A DNA stretch of 64,000 bases from Carposina sasakii (taxonomy: Eukaryota; Arthropoda; Insecta; Lepidoptera; Carposinidae), in the NCBI GenBank assembly GCA_014607495.2, contig CP053165.1, positions 1,358,906 to 1,422,905 of the forward strand, given 5' to 3'. Positions within the stretch are counted from its first letter, which is position 1; each line of letters begins with the position of its first letter. Under the pieces are notes generated by a model, which saw nothing but the letters and a program-made list of their open reading frames with translations, was not told the DNA's origin and made no database searches. The position numbers and the translations under genes were made by a program. Positions 45,318-58,686 of this stretch are shown here, piece after piece.

Positions 45318-48300
45318 GTAAGTAGATTTATATTTATGTTACTCGACGTAAGTATTAATCAAGTGAGTCGAGAATCGAGACGGTATATTTGACCGCAAGG
45401 CAATAAAGGTTCAAAGAAAAACCCCATGCCCACGTGCATTGAAAGCGTAGAATTCCCTTTGAGCTATTAAATATTTGACCGCGAACGATATGCTTAGCTC
45501 AGACAACGCACAACCGAAACTATATAGCTACGACTACTGGGTTTTTAATCAACTAGACTGTTAATGTATGTTCCTTGGGGAGATCTTATAGACTTATACT
45601 ATGAAAAGATAACCCACGGAAGCGAAAACAATCCGGTTTTATATTAAAAACGCGATGGAAGTCCGCTAACAATTTGTGTAAAGTTCTCAGAGTAGTAGGG
45701 AGATCTTTCGTAGGTATTTACCCAATCTAACTTTACCTGCTGTTTGTCTTCACGAACCTGCAGCCGCAGATGAACCCTTCTTACTTAAAATTTACCTTGT
45801 TTTAATTTGAACGGGCTAAAATGGACGCCTAAAAACTCTACAATCCTGGTAAATCAAATATTAATGCAATAGAAAATTAATAGAAGCATAAAATATCACG
45901 ACAGAACGATCGTAACCGTAATCACCGAAATGACAACAAATGATAAATGATTATGGGAAGCTATGACAGCAAGCAAAGGTCGTCCATAAATTGTAACCAG
46001 CCCACATAATAGCTAAGTACTTATACCCATAATGTATACAGCCATTTGTATGACCATGAGCCCTTAAGGGTGCTCTAAGTTATTACCTATACTTATCTAT
46101 TTATACATATAAAATGCTTTATCTTGAATAACAGATCAACGCACAGCCAACCGCTCTGAATCAGAGACCGTGGAGTGTGTGTTCTTTACATGACGTATTC
46201 GATAAGGAAGGATTTTCCTAAAGTAAAGCCGTCTGTCTTTTGCATTCGTTATCCTGTCCTAACCAATATCTTTAGGAAGATGTAAGTATTAGATAGATAA
46301 CGATTAACTAAACCTGGCAAAACCCTCCTATGGCTGATGTAACGTGATTAATTAAGTGTGCAAATTAATTTATCTAAACTATAACGAATATTCGTGGCTA
46401 AGATAAAATAAGATACATAGAGCATTACATACCATAATGTCGATCATTAATCGATTATTAATTAATGATATAACATTCCTTCGAGTATCGAGAAACCACT
46501 CGAATGTACTCAAATGAGATATTAATTTGAATCGATACGATACGCGCTAATGATGCGATAATGTGGAGCATCTTAATCAACTAGCACTAGTAATAAATGA
46601 GCTTTCAACGGTATTGATGGGGAGGAAGGTTGAGTTTACGATGGGCTGTAATATATAAGGAACGTGCTTAAGGGTGTTTTGTAGGTTGTAGGCTAATGCG
46701 TGTAGCTTGGATGAAAAAAGAAATAAAATAGTAACACCGTGTCAGTGGCACTAGGCGTTATTCTAATTGTTGGAGTAACACCTAGGTGCCATTTCTTTCA
46801 TTAGTTTTTGCGTAATGCGTAATAGACAGGCAGCAATCTGACAAGAATTCTAATAGTGTCGTTTTAACTTCTATTGGCTCTTAAAAGCTACCATAATTAT
46901 TTTTTCTTGCATATCTCCAATGTACAAACTTACAGATTAAATTTATAGATTTTGACTGGGCAGATTTTTCAAAACACAGATAGTTATATTTCAAATAGAT
47001 CTAATCATTTGAAAAGTCGGCCCTTAAGCTTGTGGTATAAAGAAAAACTCGGAATTCATAATTAAGTATTTTTTGTTTCAATTATATTTGTATATTATTG
47101 CTAAAATTGTATCTGTGTAATCTACAAATAAAAGCCTATTCTATTCTAATTAGTTTTTCAGAATTTATAATAAAAAACAGGTATTATTTTGTCTTATAAA
47201 CATGTTAATTAAACATCAAACATTTTTGAAGGCCAAATTAAAGGCTCCCATTTCGTTTTAAACCTTAGATTAAACAACATGTCCACATTTAAACTTCGGC
47301 ACATAAAGGCCTATCATTAAAACCATTGTCTGCACATCAGAGAACAAAAGACCTTTGTTGTGCAGAGTAAACGACACTGTATCCGCCCACCTAGGGTATG
47401 AAAAATGAAAAAAGCAAGATTAGGATCGTGGCACCGAGAAGTGTAGCGACACTCCCAAAATGGGTCATGAGCTTGAAGGGAAAATAGAGCGCGCGTGCGA
47501 AATATAGCAAAGCGTTCGTTGCTTTATAGTAACTCATTTTTACAAGATTTATTTTTGAAGTATTTCGGCATATAATAAAGATATTAAAAAATGTACCAAC
47601 TTATGCTTAAGATTTTGCATGCTAAACGAACACTTATTTCATAAGTGTCCAAATTAATATAATGAAGATTTTAAGACGAGTTTGCAAACATGTCTAGGGT
47701 AATTGCTGTACAGTTGTATAGAGGTTTATCCCAATGAGAATCAAGCTTATTATTATTTGTAATAAATAAATCAACCAGAAAAAATTCAAACACTTTTCTT
47801 CTTCAATGAATAAAATTATTTCGTAACATGATAGCAACAGCGACGTCCACCCTACTACATAAGAACACGAGGGTGGGTACAACAATTAATAATTACTTCC
47901 CTGGGGTGACAAATTATTTGCTTTGTACCAAAATCATATTTTATAATAATGAAATAAATAATAACAAGTAGCTCTAGTACGTAGGTTTAGTTATTATTGT
48001 AAATAATTATAGATAAATAAATGATCCACCAAATACGTTAAAAAAAATAATAATAAAAAAAATAAAAAGCCGTATTAAATTTACTTTTTATGCGTGTATA
48101 AAAATTGAGAAACATTTTTAAATCCAAGCTTATCTAAACCCATAAGGCACTTTTATAGTTGCAGTAAAAAATACTTAGGTACATAAAGAACTAAGTACGT
48201 AAATTGAAAATTTAAATATATGACAGCTGTTTCTGTTTGTTTATATCAAAGAAAGCAAGACAACATGCGTGCTATTCCTCGATTTACTTAATATCATCTT

Positions 48301-48599
48301 TATTAATTTATTACTTAATATGATCTTTAATAATTTATTATCATATTAAATTACTTAATAGATTTTAGAGACTGCTTCCATTTTTACACAGAAAATTCTG
48401 AACATGATTTTTGTTTGTGATTGCTACACGAACGCATCGGACGTGACGTCACAAAAAATATATGCGCCGTAATTATCCTTCTGCAAAAATATACAAAGCT
48501 GGAAAATAAATCGGTTTCCAAACTAGCTCGACCGAACTAAGCTGTTATCGAAATATCCTCTTTTTACAGTGAAGCCTGCCAGAAAAACGTGGCCGTACC

Positions 48600-48745
48600 A
48601 GCCAATAGCTTTATAGAAATGTTTTTCACTATGGTGCGCCCACCAACACCCTCCACTGACCCTCGGATCTGATAACTCATAATTGCGACAACAGGCACTT
48701 GCACTAACTACAATCGCCATGAGAAACCAGTAGCATGCAAGACGA
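48600..48745 (-). repeat. Fragment of the 31531 MITE family
   Basis: Reverse segment with cactatggtgcgcccaccaa, then accctcggatctgataactc. The other end is missing. The ORF at 48523-48750 is its shadow. Confidence 0.55.
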
Positions 48746-49038
48746 TACATTGCACCATTCCGAAATCAAAAACTAGATAAATAATCTACATATGTTTCGC
48801 CAACACCGTGGCATCCTCAGGATTATAGAAATTAGTAAATTAGTAAACCACTAATTACTATGAACCTCTAAAACTTACTTACACAGAATAAACTACCCTC
48901 TACTAAGTATTAAAAATAATATAAATAATTACCCACCATTATTTATATTTCAAATAAATATATACTATTTGTGCACACAAACCAAATTTCTTCCTATTAA
49001 GACAAGGATGTATGGAACGAAATAACATTGACAAGCCA

Positions 49039-50417
49039 CTACATTCTAAGGTTACAATCACTTATTTCAACCTGTTCATTTAAAAGGTTTACACCAGAAT
49101 ATTTGGCTTTCAAAATCTCCAACTGTTCCAAAATAGATAGACGAATGCCCTTTTCACACGTATGCAGACTAACAAAACTGTGGTCATCTGGAATTTTATG
49201 ATTTGAAACTAACAAGTGTTTGGCAAAATGTGATTTTTCAGGGAAATTGTTCCTATAAGCTGCCAAATAAACTCGACCCGTTTGACCTATATAAACAGAA
49301 TTACAGTCAGGACAGTGCAAGCTATAAACTCCTGATTTTTTATCAATTGGTAATATTTGTTTTGTGTTAATTAATCTATTTAAAGAATTAAAAGTCTTAA
49401 TTCGATTTTGCATATCTCTGAGATATAGCCAAAATATGGTAAACTACCAGTGTAAATATTTGTAATCTCCTCTATTTTTGCAACATTTGTTTAACTAGAT
49501 CAATTAGGTTATAAATTAGTTGTGAACTATATCCATGATCTGGCTATTTGTATAATAGTATTTATTTCTTTAACATCGGTAACGTTACGTGTATCATTGA
49601 GTATGCCGCAAGCTTATGTTGCCATGGAAAAGAATGGAATAGTTACATCTGTATGTGTTGGTTTCCGGTAAACTCCTCCCAATCTAGCATCTTCTATTGT
49701 TTATTTCTTGTTCTATTTTAAATTTAATCTTAGGATGTTTTGTGTTAAGGACGTTAACAAAAGCTGCCTAACTGTGCCTGTCCAACATAAGATGATATCT
49801 ACTTTATAAGATTCTATTAACAATATATTCATTTTCAACCAATCCATAAATATATCGTACAGTGGCCCTTCTCCGGAGTATCTTCTTGAGAGATTTCAAT
49901 ATCTTTTCTCCAGACCTTTATAATGTCATTCAGAAATTTTGCTAATTTATAAGCTGGAGCTCCAATATATGAAACGACTGGCCTTAATGGTATATTATCT
50001 TTAGAATTTTGTAAACCATATAACTGGTGTTACCGGGTTCATCACTGCAGCAGAAGTAATACATTGTCATGGGAATTTCTTAGTTGGATCAAATGGTAAA
50101 ATTTGAAATTCATCTGTATTGAGGATCTCCATTATCTTACCATGATACACCTCATGCTTCATTATTACCAAAGTATTACCCTTGTCTACTAATTAAAAGA
50201 TTATTATGATTTATTTTTAGTTGTATAGATTTATATATTTTAGAAAAGTGTGTAGGATGATTATAATTACTAAAATTATTCAATGTATTATTTTGTAAAG
50301 ACCTCATCTCGCCGGCCAAGACACTCAATGGTATCCACTTTATTTCTTACTAACACCGGAGATTTGTTGGAAATGTCTTTTGGTGGGCAAAATTTCAATC
50401 CCTTCATCAACAACCCC
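49039..50417 (-). pseudogene. Penelope-like retroelement remnant with GIY-YIG endonuclease
   Basis: The 124-codon ORF at 49039-49413 is a GIY-YIG endonuclease domain of Penelope-like type: GVY at residues 28-30, CX2C at 34/37 (the zinc finger typical of these elements), YIG at 41-43, Arg47, HFAKHLLVSNH near 62-72, Glu96 and a final Asn. In these elements the domain follows reverse transcriptase, and upstream on the same strand (higher coordinates) there are RT traces: LRPVVSYIGAPAYKLAK at about 49936-49987 and KGLKFCPPK at about 50376-50402. Stops and frameshifts break the RT, so the element is dead, but the endonuclease part is open. Confidence 0.8.
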
Positions 50418-50486
50418 ATTTCCTGATTTGAGAAATTAATGTCAGAACATCAGAATTTCTGACATTAATTTCTCAAATCAGGAAAT
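50418..50486. repeat. Perfect 30 bp inverted repeat with 9 base loop
   Basis: Arms 50418-50447 (atttcctgatttgagaaatt...) and 50457-50486 are exact reverse complements; the loop is catcagaat. It lies exactly where Penelope-like sequence meets a fragment of the 31531 MITE family (50487-50545). Confidence 0.85.
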
Positions 50487-50609
50487 TGGGCACCCATAGT
50501 TGTTTGAACTTCCGAATTGTAACGCCTAATACAATTTCATTTAGAAATGTTTTTGAAAAGATTTTTTTTTTTTATATAGAAAAGTAAGTAACAGATTAAC
50601 GAAGTTAGT

Positions 50610-51290
50610 AAGAGAGTCTTCCACTGGAATTCCTTAAGACCGAAATAACCCTCGCACAATCACTTATTCTTCCCCTTATTGATTATGCGGATGTTTGCTA
50701 GACGCCAATGAGAAGCTGCTAAATAAACTCGTCCAAAATCTAGGAATTCGATTTATATATGGCTTACGCATATGACCATGTATCTCATCTTCGTAAAGAG
50801 TTAAAATGGCTCCCTATCCGCCTTCACCGGAATGCTCACGTACTTATACTACTTTATAAGATTCTGTACAGTGGCCCTTCTCCGGAGAGAGAGATTTCAA
50901 TATCTTTTCTCCAGACACAGACCTCTTAAGGAGCACTACTTGTCCCTTTGGAATTCCTTACCCCACTCGGTGAGGGATTGTCTACCATCGGCATTTTTAG
51001 AAGAGACTTAAGGAGCACTACTTGTCCCTCTGAAGTTAGTAGGTAGTAGGTTATTATGGAATATGTATGAAAATTAGTATGTATAGTATTTGTTTATTCT
51101 TTGTTATCTGTCTTTTTTTTTCCCTCTATGCACATGTGTTTTATCTATTCTGTGATATGTCTTTTTTTAATATTTTTGTTCGGGTTAGCTGGAAGAGATC
51201 TCTTATAGAGATAAGCTTGCCTTTGTACAATATTTATTTTAATTGTGTTATTTTTTATTTATGTGTGTGTGTACAATAAAGAAAGAAAGT
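50610..51290 (+). pseudogene. 3' end of a Jockey/CR1-type LINE
   Basis: Broken frames read the C-terminal part of a LINE reverse-transcriptase ORF: LPLIDYADVC near 50670-50700, then HLRKELKWLPIRLHRNAH near 50790-50840 with ILLYKILYSG after it. The sequence ends in gtgtgtgtacaataaagaaa, a typical LINE tail. Small deletions are present. The ORF 51067-51279 in the tail is not a gene. Confidence 0.7.
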
Positions 51291-52437
51291 AAGCTTAACC
51301 TATACTAAGTAGTTATTACTAAAGCTATGTAAATAAATAATAATGAGTTAGTTTATAAACATGTAGAAAACTACAGGTCGCTTATTTATTTCTTAAAGAC
51401 CCATAATGAAGTAACTAACGTTCGAAATCGTAAACGAAATTATAGAAATATTTACAACAAAATCCCTACTACACATCCAATGGGGATCACGACAGTACGG
51501 TGTCTACATTATGTTTTAATCTATATGTACTCTTCCCGATAAAGATCAACGGTTGGATATTCAAAGCTGATTAAATTTGAACCCTACCTAAAAATATCTT
51601 CGTCGACCGATCTAATAAAATGGTTTTAATAAAATTGATGATCCGCACAAATTCATCGCTGTTTGTTCGTCAAACTCAACTACGTCATCCCAAATAGATA
51701 TTAATATGCCCATGAATTTGCGAAAATTGTTAAGTTTTATTTGTTTGCTTTGTTTGACGAGATGGTGATAGCGGGTTGACCTCGATTCGTTTCTGCCAGG
51801 GTAGACGGACGTAGCCCGAGTTAGGGAGCTTAAGGATGCCTTTGCCCAGTAGTGGGGCACCTAATAGCAGCAAAAAAGTAGATACTTTTGATAGAAGGTA
51901 GATTAAGAATATGCTCAATAGAAATGAACATTATGTATACGAGTACCTAGATGACACAACTTAATTGCGTGGAGATAGTCATATTACCTACGATAATTGG
52001 AATCATAGTATAATCACGTGTAATAAAAAACCCGAATCCCATAGTCGGTATATTCGATCTCTTCCTTACCTAGATGTCAGCGATAAAAGTAGTCGACACT
52101 CACTCAGCAGTAGACAAAATAGACAGATAACTTCACTTCTATTAAATAGTGAGCTTTCTGTACGGTTTTACTTATGTACTTAGTCTTTGCCTTTAAGCCG
52201 TTTTTAATCCATGCTCTAGGCCTCAACACCTTTGAAGGCTTAATTTCAACGTTGATATGAAATTTCACTTGATTACTCACTGCCAACCTACCTATATTAT
52301 TCAGGCTTCAAAATATGATATTAACATTGCTAATTAATTCGCTATTACGCTGAGCTGGAAACCTTATCAGCAGATTTTTTGTAATGTGTGTTATGTTGTT
52401 GTTGTTCTGTATTTTATTTTGTTGAAAAAATATTTTC

Positions 52438-52515
52438 ATCATCATCATCATTTACAGCCCTGGGAAGTCCACTGTTGGACATAGGCCTCCCCCAACAACC
52501 TCCACTCCGACCGGT
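52438..52515 (+). repeat. LINE tail fragment with ATC microsatellite
   Basis: atcatcatcatcatttacag followed by actgttggacataggcctcc, a common lepidopteran retroelement end in reverse. Confidence 0.55.
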
Positions 52516-53821
52516 TTTCATATACTTATTCTGTAATATACCCTAATACAGCATGGAGCTAATAATGCCTCCTAGTTTTTATCACAACGCCACTAATTTT
52601 GTGTATGACTCTGTCGAATCAGCAATGTGGAAAATCGAATTGCCCTAAACCAAAATAAACGTTGGTACGATAATAAAAGAGAAAAATGTTGCTCTATCTC
52701 ATAAAAAATCTTTTTCTATTCGCGCAAGATTGGAAATCAGCGTTTCGTTTTCATTGCAGCTTATGTTAAGCTCGGAGCTTTTCAGGGTGCTTGCATAACG
52801 GTAATCGATCATTTGTGATCCAAAGAGAACTTTATATATGCTGCCTGCGGGTGTAGGTAAAGTAGCATCGCTTCGTGTTTGTTTTGAAAATTTCTATGTA
52901 GCATGATGTAAATTTTATGTTATATGGGCTGATTTATCCAATTGGTAGAAAGTTTATTGGAAGATAAAGTTGATGCTGTCTCTATTTCGATCAAGTTTTA
53001 GAGAAAGACAAAATCAACTTTATTTTTCAGATAGGTTATCTGATCATTGGAAAATTTCGACCCAAAATCGTCTTTGAATAGGCCCAAAAAAGGTTACAGT
53101 TAGTTGTATTGTTTGTTATAAAGTAAAACAGAAGAATTGGTTGTGGCTGATGGAATAAGCATCTGTGAAATGGACTGGAATAGTGATGGTCTACAGATAG
53201 AAGATTGGATGGAGCTCGCTACAGCAAAGCGAAGACAGGAAACAGGTTTTAAGAGTGATGCCTATGGATAAGGAACGGGAAGTTGATATGCGCTTGGATG
53301 GTGCTAGATATCATCAAGTGAAGAAAATATAAATCACAGAATAGAAACTTACTTCTTTCATCGAAGCATTTCAACTAATTTCTGGCCCCCTATAGCCCGG
53401 TTTTGGTTAAAACTACAAGCCTGAATTTACAATGACCAAGCGGCCGTTGTATAAGCACGATATGTTTACAATTTCATTTAATTTGAAAGAGTACTTTAAG
53501 AATTAAAATCTATATAGTCAAAATACTTTTTTATATCGTTATAGTTATTTACATCTTTCATCAGTCCCCATCAGCGTATGTCGATCATGGGCCTTTTCAT
53601 GGGAATGTCAGTAGAGAGCGTATTAGGCCTAGTAGAACTGAGTTCCGTACAATAAATAGTATTCTTTTGTACCTATATGTTTGCATAGCCTATATCTGTG
53701 TCCGACTGCTAGGTATAGGCCTCCTCGATTCGAGCCCACACTTTTTTAGTTCCTTCTATAGTATAGTATGTTTTGGCCGAAACGTGCTCACTGTTTTGTG
53801 TACTATATGTTATATACCTGA

Positions 53822-53925
53822 CTATGGGCAAATACCCCTATGGCAGTCTTGTGGCGTGCCCTGGGGAGGCCAACATCCAGCAGTGGACTGCAATAGGCTG
53901 ATGATGATGATGATAATGATGTTAT
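53822..53925 (+). repeat. RTE-like LINE 3' tail
   Basis: Contains ggcgtgccctggggaggcca, cagcagtggactgcaatagg and the terminal gatgatgatgat repeat. Family members: 42647, 55452, 59826. Confidence 0.65.
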
Positions 53926-53939
53926 ATACTTATTTTATG

Positions 53940-54070
53940 TACTAGTTCTCAGTCCGTTCGCGTGGACTACCGAAAAAAAAACAATCCGGGGAAAATACTT
54001 GTACATGCATCTCTTCTTTTATGTTGTTTGCCATGTTTCTTTTTGTGTATGTGCAATAAAGAATAAGAAT
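53940..54070. repeat. Helitron-like scrap joined to a LINE tail
   Basis: actagttctcagtccgttcg with gcgtggactaccgaaaaaa, then sequence ending gtatgtgcaataaagaataa similar to the LINE tail at 51270. Confidence 0.4.
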
Positions 54071-54578
54071 ACTTATGCGGAATAACATGTAGCATAGATC
54101 CTTTCTATAGACTAACATTCCTGGTATAAGTTTGCGTTTTAAAAGCAGGCTAACTTCCATTGTCGAAACGGGACGCCGCTATAAGCAGTGTAGAGCGATA
54201 TCTCGCTTTCGCAAATCTCATTGTAAACCTCAGCCATGCCTGTAAACTTCATTGATTTTTTTAACGGAACCCTAATAAATAATTGCGCTTAAAACACTTA
54301 AACTAAAAGGTTATTTTCCTTTAGTAGCCGTAGTTATTCGTTCCACTCAACTGTTTCACTATACTAATACATTTCTAGTTTGTTATCCACCCACAACCCC
54401 ACAGGGAGAGAAAAGGGGAGGGTGACATATCGCTGAGTATGTAGCCGTGTCATTGATATAGGATGGCAATAGATATAATAATGGTATAGAAAAGCGTAGG
54501 GAATAGCTGTGTTACTAATAAACTGCGCGTACTGCTCGTAACGTTACATCCACTTTTGTTAGCAAAATATATGGAATA

Positions 54579-54817
54579 CTACTGGACGCGCGCGACTTCG
54601 TCCGCGTGGACTGCAGAAAAAATAAAATGTCCAAATTATCCGGGATGAAAAAATTTTCCCGGGATAAAAAGTAGCCTATGTGTTAATCCAGGGTGTCAGC
54701 TAACTCCATACCAAATTTTTTTTAAATAGCTCCAGCCGTTTTTACGTGAAAGAGTAACAAACATCCATCCATCCATCCATACTCACAAACTTTCGCGTTT
54801 ATAATATTAGTAGGATA
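54579..54817 (+). repeat. Lep1-type Helitron-like repeat, subfamily I
   Basis: Near complete: ctggacgcgcgcgacttcgt to cgcgtttataatattagtag + gat. Confidence 0.75.
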
Positions 54818-55012
54818 TCTTTTTAATTAAACTGTGTAGGTATATTAGATACGATGTGCATATAGCACAGAACTTCAGGACCACGAGTGAAATCCTACAG
54901 TCACGTTTAGCCTTAGATGACGCCCTTAAACTCCATAGTTAGTCGACCGGCACTTACGATATGCACTAAGAAGATGTAGTTGGTATCACCCTAGTGAAAT
55001 CCCGCAACAGTA

Positions 55013-55207
55013 CGGCCCCCTGATTGCCTAATTTGCAATAGCAAAGCCGAAGCAAAGCGATAGCGAAAATTGTACAATATTCACCTCGAAATGTCAAAGT
55101 TCCTTTGAAATTCGTTTAACGTAATACGAATTTGACAAGCAATCAGCGATTTTTGTACAATTTTCGCTATCGCTTTGCTTTTGCTAGTTAGGTAATAAGG
55201 CGGCGGG
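55013..55207 (+). mobile_element. MITE, agcaaagcc family, uninterrupted
   Basis: Left arm from ggccccctgatt through aatagcaaagccgaagcaaa and gcgatagcgaaaattgtaca; right arm tgtacaattttcgctatcgc to ttgctagttaggtaataagg. About 195 bp; the reference copy for those at 42031, 61200 and 62310. Confidence 0.7.
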
Positions 55208-55451
55208 ATTAGGCTCTTAGATTATTTAAAAATATAATATAATTCGCGTCAGATTTGCATATTTTTAAACATGTCTATTTTCTTCAAACATGAATGTACC
55301 TATCTATGCATAATGAGGTGTTGATAGAGGCGAATGAACCGCTCATCGTATTTGTATAGTATCATTGTACTGTATTAGTAAAGTAATATGAATCTTTTGT
55401 TTACCGTCATTTTGTGTATTAGAAGCTGTTACTTCGGTTATTGAACCTCTG

Positions 55452-55735
55452 GGGACTTCGTGTTCAGTCTGTTGCAGTCCACTGCGTGACGTAGGCCTAC
55501 CCCAGGGCACGCCACAACGCTCTGCCATAGGTGGGTTTTTGCCCATAGTCACAACGCTGGGCAGGCGGGTTGGTGACCGCAGTGAGGTTTGTGACTATGT
55601 TGTCAGCGCGAGAGGATCCGCTGCCCACCTACTGGAAACCCTTAATCGCCTCGTACGCTACCTACGGGCAGGCATGGGGTGGTACAAACTCTACTCTGCC
55701 GGCACCACGCGGCTAACTGGGGACTTACCATGAAG
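55452..55735 (-). repeat. RTE-like LINE 3' end
   Basis: Longer version of the 53822 tail in reverse (gttgcagtccactgcgtgac, cagggcacgccacaacgc), extending into cggtcaccaaccc-like 3' coding region now broken. Confidence 0.6.
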
Positions 55736-55772
55736 TAATTTTTGGCTTTTTATTACTTTCGAATTTTATCCA

Positions 55773-55889
55773 GGGGGGTAACGCGAACTTTTTCTCCGCT
55801 GCGTAACGCCATCGACTCGCAAGCAAAATCTATGAGATGCGACAGTTGGAAGATAGCGTTACGGACATTCGATAGGTTCGTGCTTGTTT
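55773..55889 (+). mobile_element. MITE, gtaacgcgaac family
   Basis: Left end ggggtaacgcgaactttttc pairs with aggttcgtgcttgtt; inner gcgtaacgcc pairs with agcgttacgg. A second copy is at 58571. Confidence 0.55.
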
Positions 55890-57065
55890 AGGATCTAAAT
55901 AATGTGAGGCCATGGTAAGGTCCTTAATGGAGTAGCGGTATAAAGCTATGTATCCTAAAATAGCGGTGACGTCATTTAGCGGTGAGGAACAATGTCTATG
56001 AAAACATCGGTGTGAATTATTTCTAGGATACCGCGAAAGCTTAATTAGATAGACATCGCTGTATGTATGTATCATGCAAGAAGAATACTTATCATGAAAG
56101 TAAACGAGGCGAAAGAGGTGTGTAAAGACCGTAGCAAGTGGAGATCCATGTGTATGATGATTTCATGAAAATTTTAGGATGTGATATACGTAGAAATTAT
56201 ACTATATTCACCACGCATAACCAGATGATAACATGTCAGTTGTTAGTTAATCTTTATAACATAACAATAGTACCTACGTTGTACAACCATGTACATTGTA
56301 TTGTACAATACAACTGAGATATATACCTACACACTAAATACTACATAAAGGTATTTATCCACGGAGAAGCGATGCGATAGACTAAATCCTCCTAAAATTT
56401 TGATGATATTTCTCTCTCAAAACTTCCACTGCGACCTGTTGTTATCGGCCTGCATCGAGCAGTTACCCTATACAGCTTTTATATCAAGCAAAGGTGAAGC
56501 TAGTCAGCTAGTGTTAGAATATAAGAACACGTTAGGACTTTTTTGTAACCTGCGACTGGTCGGACACACAAAATCCTTTTCGTTACTGAACGCCTTTGCT
56601 TTCCACGGGTCAGACCCCATTCGTGCGTTAGTTAGTTAGTTTAACTGGGAATTTTCCATCCGTTGAAAAGCCGCGTGAAGCAATGCATCGGGCATTTCAC
56701 AAATTACATAGTAATATGAAAAACAATGCACCATCAACGTTGCGATGTCGCTCGCTCTACGCTGGACGTTTGGGTCTCTATACTCTATCCGATGCTATCC
56801 TTATGTACTTTGTCTGGATGCTCTATGGTCTGGCGTAGTACCGACGAACTAGTTAGGTACTAAAACTGTACGTGAGACTGTGACTACGAAGGACATATAC
56901 CAACGAACTAGACTGTGCACACTCGACTAATATTCGGTACGGTACCAGTTCAATCCTATCTTCCTTTCCTACACTAGATGGTATGACACGCAAAGAACTA
57001 AACGACCTGTTTGAACCCTATATAGATACCTACATGCATAATTGTTATGATAATTTTTTTACATA

Positions 57066-57397
57066 ACTAGTGGACGCCCGCGACTCCGTCCGCGTTGACT
57101 ACAGGAAAAACAAAATGTCGAAATTATCCGGGATGAAATCATTTTCCCGGGATAAAAAGTAGCCTATATGTTAAGTGGGACCTGTCACAATATATTCCTG
57201 AAAACTGCATCAAAATCGGTTCAGCCGTTTTTGAGATTAGCGTGCACAAACGCACAGACAAACAGACAAACCGACAAAACCAAAAATCATCGTTTTGGGT
57301 CCTATTGCGTTGATAAAGGTCTCCTATAATATTTTTTCGCATATATCTTCCATGTACAGCAGCGATCCGTTACATTTTTATTATATGTATAGATAGA
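57066..57397 (+). repeat. Helitron-like repeat, subfamily II, near complete
   Basis: actagtggacgcccgcgact at the left, cagacaaacagacaaaccga inside, ttattatatgtatagat at the right. Confidence 0.7.
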
Positions 57398-57852
57398 AGA
57401 TATAGATAATAAGTTTTTATATTAATTTGGTACAATTTTGGTCAATAGTTATACCTATTTAATGAACAAGGGGTTCCTACCAAGACTTTAAATAGAAAAT
57501 AACAGATCCTGCATAGGCGTGATAAGTAATTAATTTAGAAGTAGGTACTTACAATAATTTTCCAGTCGTATGTGCGTCCAGTTTGCCTGATAATTCCCTG
57601 GTGACGGAACCCTGCAGTCTATATGCAGTTAATTATGCAACTCCTGACCGTAGTATGCCGTAGTGGGAACTTTTGAATGAATCTGCGATTTCAAATTGAC
57701 TTGTGATTTGCATAAATTGGGTATGGCGAAGAATGATGATTTTTTTTCAGTTTCTAAAATCACGTATGGTACACACATGTTTTTTTGGAAAATTGTAATT
57801 TAAGTGCAATTTAAATTATTATATGAATTACGATGCAACAAAAAATGTTTAA

Positions 57853-58058
57853 AGTCAGTAGAGGGACAGGAGGGTCTTGGTGTTTTGTAGGCGATGGGCT
57901 GACCACCTGTCACTACTAACCGAACTTGTACATCTCAACTATACCCTCAAAATTGGTCAGAAGTGGCACCGTGTGGTTCTATCGGCCTTTGTACCGATAC
58001 CGATGTACCTGCCTACCCCGTACGGGATAAAGGCGTGATTATATGTATGTATGTATGT
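57853..58058 (-). repeat. R250 repeat copy
   Basis: Reverse, from gtcagtagagggacaggagg to the gtatgtatgtatgta microsatellite. Confidence 0.65.
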
Positions 58059-58570
58059 ACTCGTATATATGTAAAAATACTTCTGTAAAAAATACATTAT
58101 GTATCTCTCACAGTGAATATTTTCACGGACGGAAAAATACTAAGTAGTTAATGTTTTACATTATGGACAAAACCCCTAGCCGCCGCGTTCCCTGGATCAT
58201 GGAATATAATTTTGACACCGACTTTGACTTTACGATGCGTTAGGTATATGCCACGTTACAATGTCAGGCGGTATAATGGAACCGATCGAATGTGTACATA
58301 TGAAAAATCACTAAAATGACATTATGCTAATGACGTGTGCTACTAAGTAAACTATTTTTACAATGACTTACCTGTGGAATCGACTTGCCCTGTTTTCAGG
58401 AATCCAGGCACATTATTTTCACATTACACATCACAAGTGTCCGGGCACTGTATATTACACACAGTCCAATATCACAGACACATTATAGCACAAATTCTAC
58501 TTATACTATGATCAAATAAAATATGAAAGTAATAGATCACACGCGCGACATGGGATCTTGACACGCACTG
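58059..58570. other. Nothing assigned
   Basis: AT-rich sequence within the intron, no repeat or ORF recognised. Confidence 0.3.
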
Positions 58571-58686
58571 TGGAGTAAGCGCGAACCTCTCGATATTCCG
58601 TAACGCTAGCGTCAAACTGTCAAATCATAGATTTTGCTAGCGAGTCGCTAGCGTTACGCCGCGTAAAAAGGTTCGTGCTTACCCCA
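58571..58686 (+). mobile_element. MITE, gtaagcgcgaacc family
   Basis: tggagtaagcgcgaacct pairs with aggttcgtgcttacccca; inside, cgtaacgctagcg pairs with cgctagcgttacg, with a further cgagtcgctagcg. About 116 bp. Confidence 0.65.
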
